IMG/VR virus record: IMGVR_UViG_3300046028_002635
Location: 1-43,576 of that record
Reading direction: 5' to 3' (one strand)
DNA length: 43,576 bases
From: a virus
Shown piece after piece: positions 41,375 through 43,576 of the stretch (positions within the stretch are counted from its first letter, which is position 1; each line of letters begins with the position of its first letter). A program made the translations under genes and the position numbers. Under the pieces are notes generated by a model. It ran no database searches, had not been told where the DNA came from, and saw only the letters and a program-made list of their open reading frames with translations.

Positions 41375-41415
41375 CACTTCCGCATCCGATTCCGCACCGC
41401 TTCCGCATCAAGGGG

Positions 41416-41931
41416 TCAGCGGCTCAGGTTTTCGATGGTCGCGTCCTTGGATTTGCTGGCCCGAGTGCTGCCAAATTCAAAGTTGTAGATGTTGTCCAGG
41501 TAGCCAAGGAAGCGGCCCAGCACCAGGGTGAAGATGCCCTTCATGTACTCGTTGATGCTGGGATCTTTCCAGACCAGCCACACCAACCCGCTGATCATAG
41601 CCACCGCCAGCACGAACATAACGTCAGCCCGGTAATTTCGGGCACCTCCCTGGATGAACACCGCATCGCGCTTGCGGGCGTCGGCCCGGTCGGCAAGGAA
41701 TGCTTTGTCCAGATCCGATTCGTTGGCCATGACCGCTGTTCTGAACTGCAGCATTAAGGATGGGTCAACCTTGATGGCATCCAGGGCATCTGCACCCTGT
41801 TTTCCAGTCACAGTCTCCGCAATCCCGACAATCGTGCCGGCTGCCTCGGCGGCCTTGTCGCTGCCAGTGATCCACTTGATGATGCCTGGAGCGAACTGGG
41901 CCAGGCCCATGGCAATGGTTATCGGGTCCAT
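41416..41931 (-). CDS. Holin of the 3-TM type (171 aa)
   Basis: Typical start MDPITIAMGLAQFAPGIIKW and a Gly/Ala-rich segment, then NYRADVMFVLAVAMISGLVW and a second hydrophobic stretch (MKGIFTLVLGRFLGYL), ending FEFGSTRASKSKD. This is the pattern of the 3-TM holin family related to gene-transfer-agent holins. It should open the inner membrane for lysis. Last gene of the late block, sharing a base with the endolysin stop. Confidence 0.78.
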   Translation of the reverse strand: MDPITIAMGLAQFAPGIIKWITGSDKAAEAAGTIVGIAETVTGKQGADALDAIKVDPSLMLQFRTAVMANESDLDKAFLADRADARKRDAVFIQGGARNYRADVMFVLAVAMISGLVWLVWKDPSINEYMKGIFTLVLGRFLGYLDNIYNFEFGSTRASKSKDATIENLSR

Positions 41932-42416
41932 CAGTTATCCTCCGCTGCGAAGTCGAGCTGGCTGGCGCCACGGTTGACCCACCCGGAACCCATGGTGGGC
42001 CAGGCAGAACATTTCACCCAGAAGCGCAGGCGCTGCGCCATGAACCGCATCAGCACATCATTGACATCCATCGCGGCCAGCGCCTTGGCACTCATCGGCC
42101 CCCAGTGGCCATCGTCTGCCACGCCCACTGCAGCCTGCAGCTTGCGGATAGCGGTCTGCATGCCCGAGTTCACGGCGAAGTCGAACACCTGGGCCTTGAT
42201 AGCCGGGGGCGCCTCACCCAGCGGCTGCCAGAAGTCGCGCAGGTAGATCGCTCCGGCCTGGTCGCGGGTCAGTCCCCTGATGTCGGTATCTGGGTAGCTT
42301 CGTTTGCTGATCCCCCAGTTGGTTTCGCCGCCTGGGTCTTTGGGGTTGTTTACGTAGCCACCTTCGTGGCCCATCAGGCGGTCGAACGCCTTGTCGAATG
42401 CTCGGTCGAAACTCAT
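41931..42416 (-). CDS. Endolysin, GH108 family (161 aa)
   Basis: The glycoside hydrolase 108 signature is clear: MGHEGGYVNNPKDPGGETNW with Glu 18 as the catalytic acid, GISKRSYP, and a C-terminal peptidoglycan-binding part (VGVADDGHWGPMSAKAL). It should cut the glycan strands of the cell wall. No signal peptide is seen, so export depends on the holin. Overlaps neighbours on both sides. Confidence 0.92.
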   Translation of the reverse strand: MSFDRAFDKAFDRLMGHEGGYVNNPKDPGGETNWGISKRSYPDTDIRGLTRDQAGAIYLRDFWQPLGEAPPAIKAQVFDFAVNSGMQTAIRKLQAAVGVADDGHWGPMSAKALAAMDVNDVLMRFMAQRLRFWVKCSAWPTMGSGWVNRGASQLDFAAEDN

Positions 42417-42820
42417 TTCGCCCTCCTGTCTGCCATCTCTTCATTGGTGACGATCAAATCATCCAGCTCACCTTGCATGTAGGTTGGCACCTGGATGCCG
42501 TGCTGCTGTACCAATCCACTGAACTGACGTAGTAGCATTTCCATGCGTGTGATGGTGCGCTGCTGGGAATGGATCGTCTTATCCATGCGGCTGAACTCCA
42601 AGCGCAACTCGGCGGTTTCCTTGCGTGCCTCCGCAGCTTCAACCCGGTTTGACTCGATAGCATCCTGCATGTTCTTGAATTGCGATGTCGCAGCCAATTC
42701 ACCAGCTTCGATTGTCTTGTCCTTTGATCGAGTGACACCGTACCGTTGAACTGCAACAGTAAGACCACCAAGCGATACCAAGATAGCGCCAAGAATTTTT
42801 GCCCAATCTTCAGGTGTCAT
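42413..42820 (-). CDS. Spanin-like membrane protein with coiled coil (135 aa)
   Basis: The ATG at 42820 was chosen because it overlaps the stop of the upstream gene; an upstream in-frame start would overlap by far more. One membrane segment (KILGAILVSLGGLTVAVQ) is followed by a long charged coiled coil (about residues 35-100). This is the layout of an inner-membrane spanin, but no o-spanin lipoprotein is encoded inside it. A holin-associated role is an alternative. Confidence 0.65.
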   Translation of the reverse strand: MTPEDWAKILGAILVSLGGLTVAVQRYGVTRSKDKTIEAGELAATSQFKNMQDAIESNRVEAAEARKETAELRLEFSRMDKTIHSQQRTITRMEMLLRQFSGLVQQHGIQVPTYMQGELDDLIVTNEEMADRRAK

Positions 42821-43095
42821 ACGTGCTTCCCGTTGGGTGCGAAGAAATTGAGGTACACGATCACGCCCCGGCACAGCCTGCCAACCAAGTCACCCCGGTA
42901 GCGAAGCCGCAGCAGGCAGGTGCTGAAAGTCCACTCGCCCTTGCGGGGCCAGCCGCAGATCAAGGCCAACTCTGTGTGGGTTGCGATTACGTCAATCAGC
43001 AGCGCCAGCACAGTGACTGGGGCAACCAAGCGCCACCAGCCGCCGCGCTCGTACTGCACGGCAATCGGGTACAGGAGTGCGAGCAGTAGCGTCAC
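42817..43095 (-). CDS. Membrane protein of the lysis block (92 aa)
   Basis: Residues 1-15 and 23-40 are hydrophobic. The second half (ICGWPRKGEWTFSTCLLRLR, YLNFFAPNGKHV) is a pattern common in phage membrane proteins near lysis genes and may be a holin or antiholin-like factor. Overlaps both neighbours. Confidence 0.72.
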   Translation of the reverse strand: MTLLLALLYPIAVQYERGGWWRLVAPVTVLALLIDVIATHTELALICGWPRKGEWTFSTCLLRLRYRGDLVGRLCRGVIVYLNFFAPNGKHV

Positions 43096-43358
43096 AATTG
43101 CGCCCTCAAAGCAGCAGCTTCTGCTTCCACTGCCATGACCATAGCCACACCGCGCACTTGCGATAAGTCAACCGGCTGACCTAGCTTCAAGGCTTCCGTG
43201 GTCAGCAGGATGAAGTCCCGAAGGTTGCGCTGGGTGAGGGCGTAGGTTGAGTCAAGGGTTGCCAGTTGGTCAGCTACTGTGGGCGGAGTTTCAGGCGTAG
43301 CAGGCGCATCTTCATGCTCTGTTACTTCACCAGTTTGGATATTTGTTTCAAAGCGCAT
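43092..43358 (-). CDS. Protein directly after the tail fibre (88 aa)
   Basis: An acidic, Pro/Thr-rich head is followed by helices (LATLDSTYALTQRNLRDFIL, DLSQVRGVAMVMAVEAEAAA). It starts 2 bases after the fibre stop. Such proteins are common behind fibres and may aid folding or attachment, but nothing in the sequence proves it. Confidence 0.65.
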   Translation of the reverse strand: MRFETNIQTGEVTEHEDAPATPETPPTVADQLATLDSTYALTQRNLRDFILLTTEALKLGQPVDLSQVRGVAMVMAVEAEAAALRAQL

Positions 43359-43360
43359 AG

Positions 43361-43576
43361 TTACTCCACAAGAATGTTTACAGACCCAGCATCAAATGCA
43401 TCTGTTCCGTTGATGGCTGTAATCCTCAATCTGTCAATTACCCCTGAGAATGTCTTTGAAGAACCTGAAACCATGCTTGTAGCTCCATTGGATAGCGCGT
43501 AATTTCCAGAGGATGCCCACACATTTGATCCAAGATGCGTCAGCACAATGGAGCCATGTCTAACAGTGGCTGTCCT
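43361..43576 (-). CDS. Tail fibre protein, C-terminal 71 codons (continues from 1)
   Basis: The reading frame enters from position 1 (codon TTT at 3-1, then AGG at 43576-43574) and runs to the stop at 43361. No start with a ribosome site lies inside. The C-terminal sequence (SNVWASSGNYALSNGATSMV, FSGVIDRLRITAINGTDAFD) is a beta-rich tip typical of phage fibres. It proves that the two window ends join. Confidence 0.9.
   Translation of the reverse strand, partial: RTATVRHGSIVLTHLGSNVWASSGNYALSNGATSMVSGSSKTFSGVIDRLRITAINGTDAFDAGSVNILVE

Larger units (their letters stand above)
41172..41408. repeat. CTTCCGCAT repeats flanking the attachment core
   Basis: Perfect 9-base copies at 41172-41180 (+), 41224-41232 (-), 41377-41385 (+) and 41400-41408 (+), with an imperfect copy at 41389-41397. 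Two lie on each side of the tRNA-like core, as expected of integrase or excisionase arm sites. Confidence 0.65.

Noticed and set aside
1-43576. CRISPR array, T7-like RNA polymerase, DNA polymerase, insertion sequence or toxin-antitoxin pair
   Set aside because: No spaced direct repeat array and no gene with the motifs of these families was found on either strand.

Overview
This window looks like one complete temperate phage genome of 43,576 bp in circular form. The tail-fibre gene runs off position 1 on the minus strand and continues in frame from position 43,576. The virion proteins resemble short-tailed phages of the BPP-1/epsilon15 type: a head-tail connector portal of about 557 residues, Bbp19- and Bbp16-like proteins, T7 gp11-like and gp12-like tail-tube proteins, a very large injected protein and a T7 gp17-type fibre. 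The tRNA-Leu(CAA) 3' end used as attachment site has the sequence typical of Burkholderiales, so a comamonad-like host is likely. All family assignments were made by eye.

Layout. The minus strand carries almost the whole lytic programme. From the immunity region near 33 kb, reading downward: a Cro-like regulator, small early proteins, a replication protein with a candidate origin, a RecA-fold helicase, and a recombination cluster (a PD-(D/E)XK nuclease, NinB and a Ref-like HNH nuclease). A small helix-turn-helix protein (28,493-28,750) ends this part. Next come the terminase, a cupin-like protein, the portal, an island of small beta-rich structural proteins (18.6-23.9 kb), scaffold, major capsid, decoration protein, tail-tube proteins, three internal virion proteins (one of 3,134 residues) and the tail fibre. 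Across the origin of numbering follow the lysis genes (spanin-like, GH108 endolysin, 3-TM holin), which end at 41,416.

The plus strand carries the lysogeny and recombination arm: a short CI-like repressor (33,046), then an operon from 33,873 to 41,182. It encodes small unknown proteins, a Bet/RecT annealase, a YqaJ exonuclease, an SSB-like protein with an acidic tip, Ea-type accessory proteins, a DUF4224 protein (possible excisionase), a tyrosine integrase and a 4-Cys miniprotein. The attachment site lies between this operon and the lysis genes, which point towards it. One lipoprotein gene (28,138) stands alone in plus orientation between the early and late minus-strand blocks, like a moron.

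Regulation. The clearest unexpected signal is a bipartite element repeated five times in the same orientation, each time just upstream of a late gene block: a 16-base box (AGGGTGTACGCATCGC), then 13 bases, then TAnnnT. It reads as a set of activator-dependent late promoters. The small helix-turn-helix protein encoded just before the terminase is a candidate activator. A second system is a pair of early promoters with identical hexamers and spacing (TTGTTT-17-TACAAT). One fires towards the Cro-like gene and one towards the recombination operon, and both overlap GTTTACAA half-sites, which recalls OR and OL of lambda.
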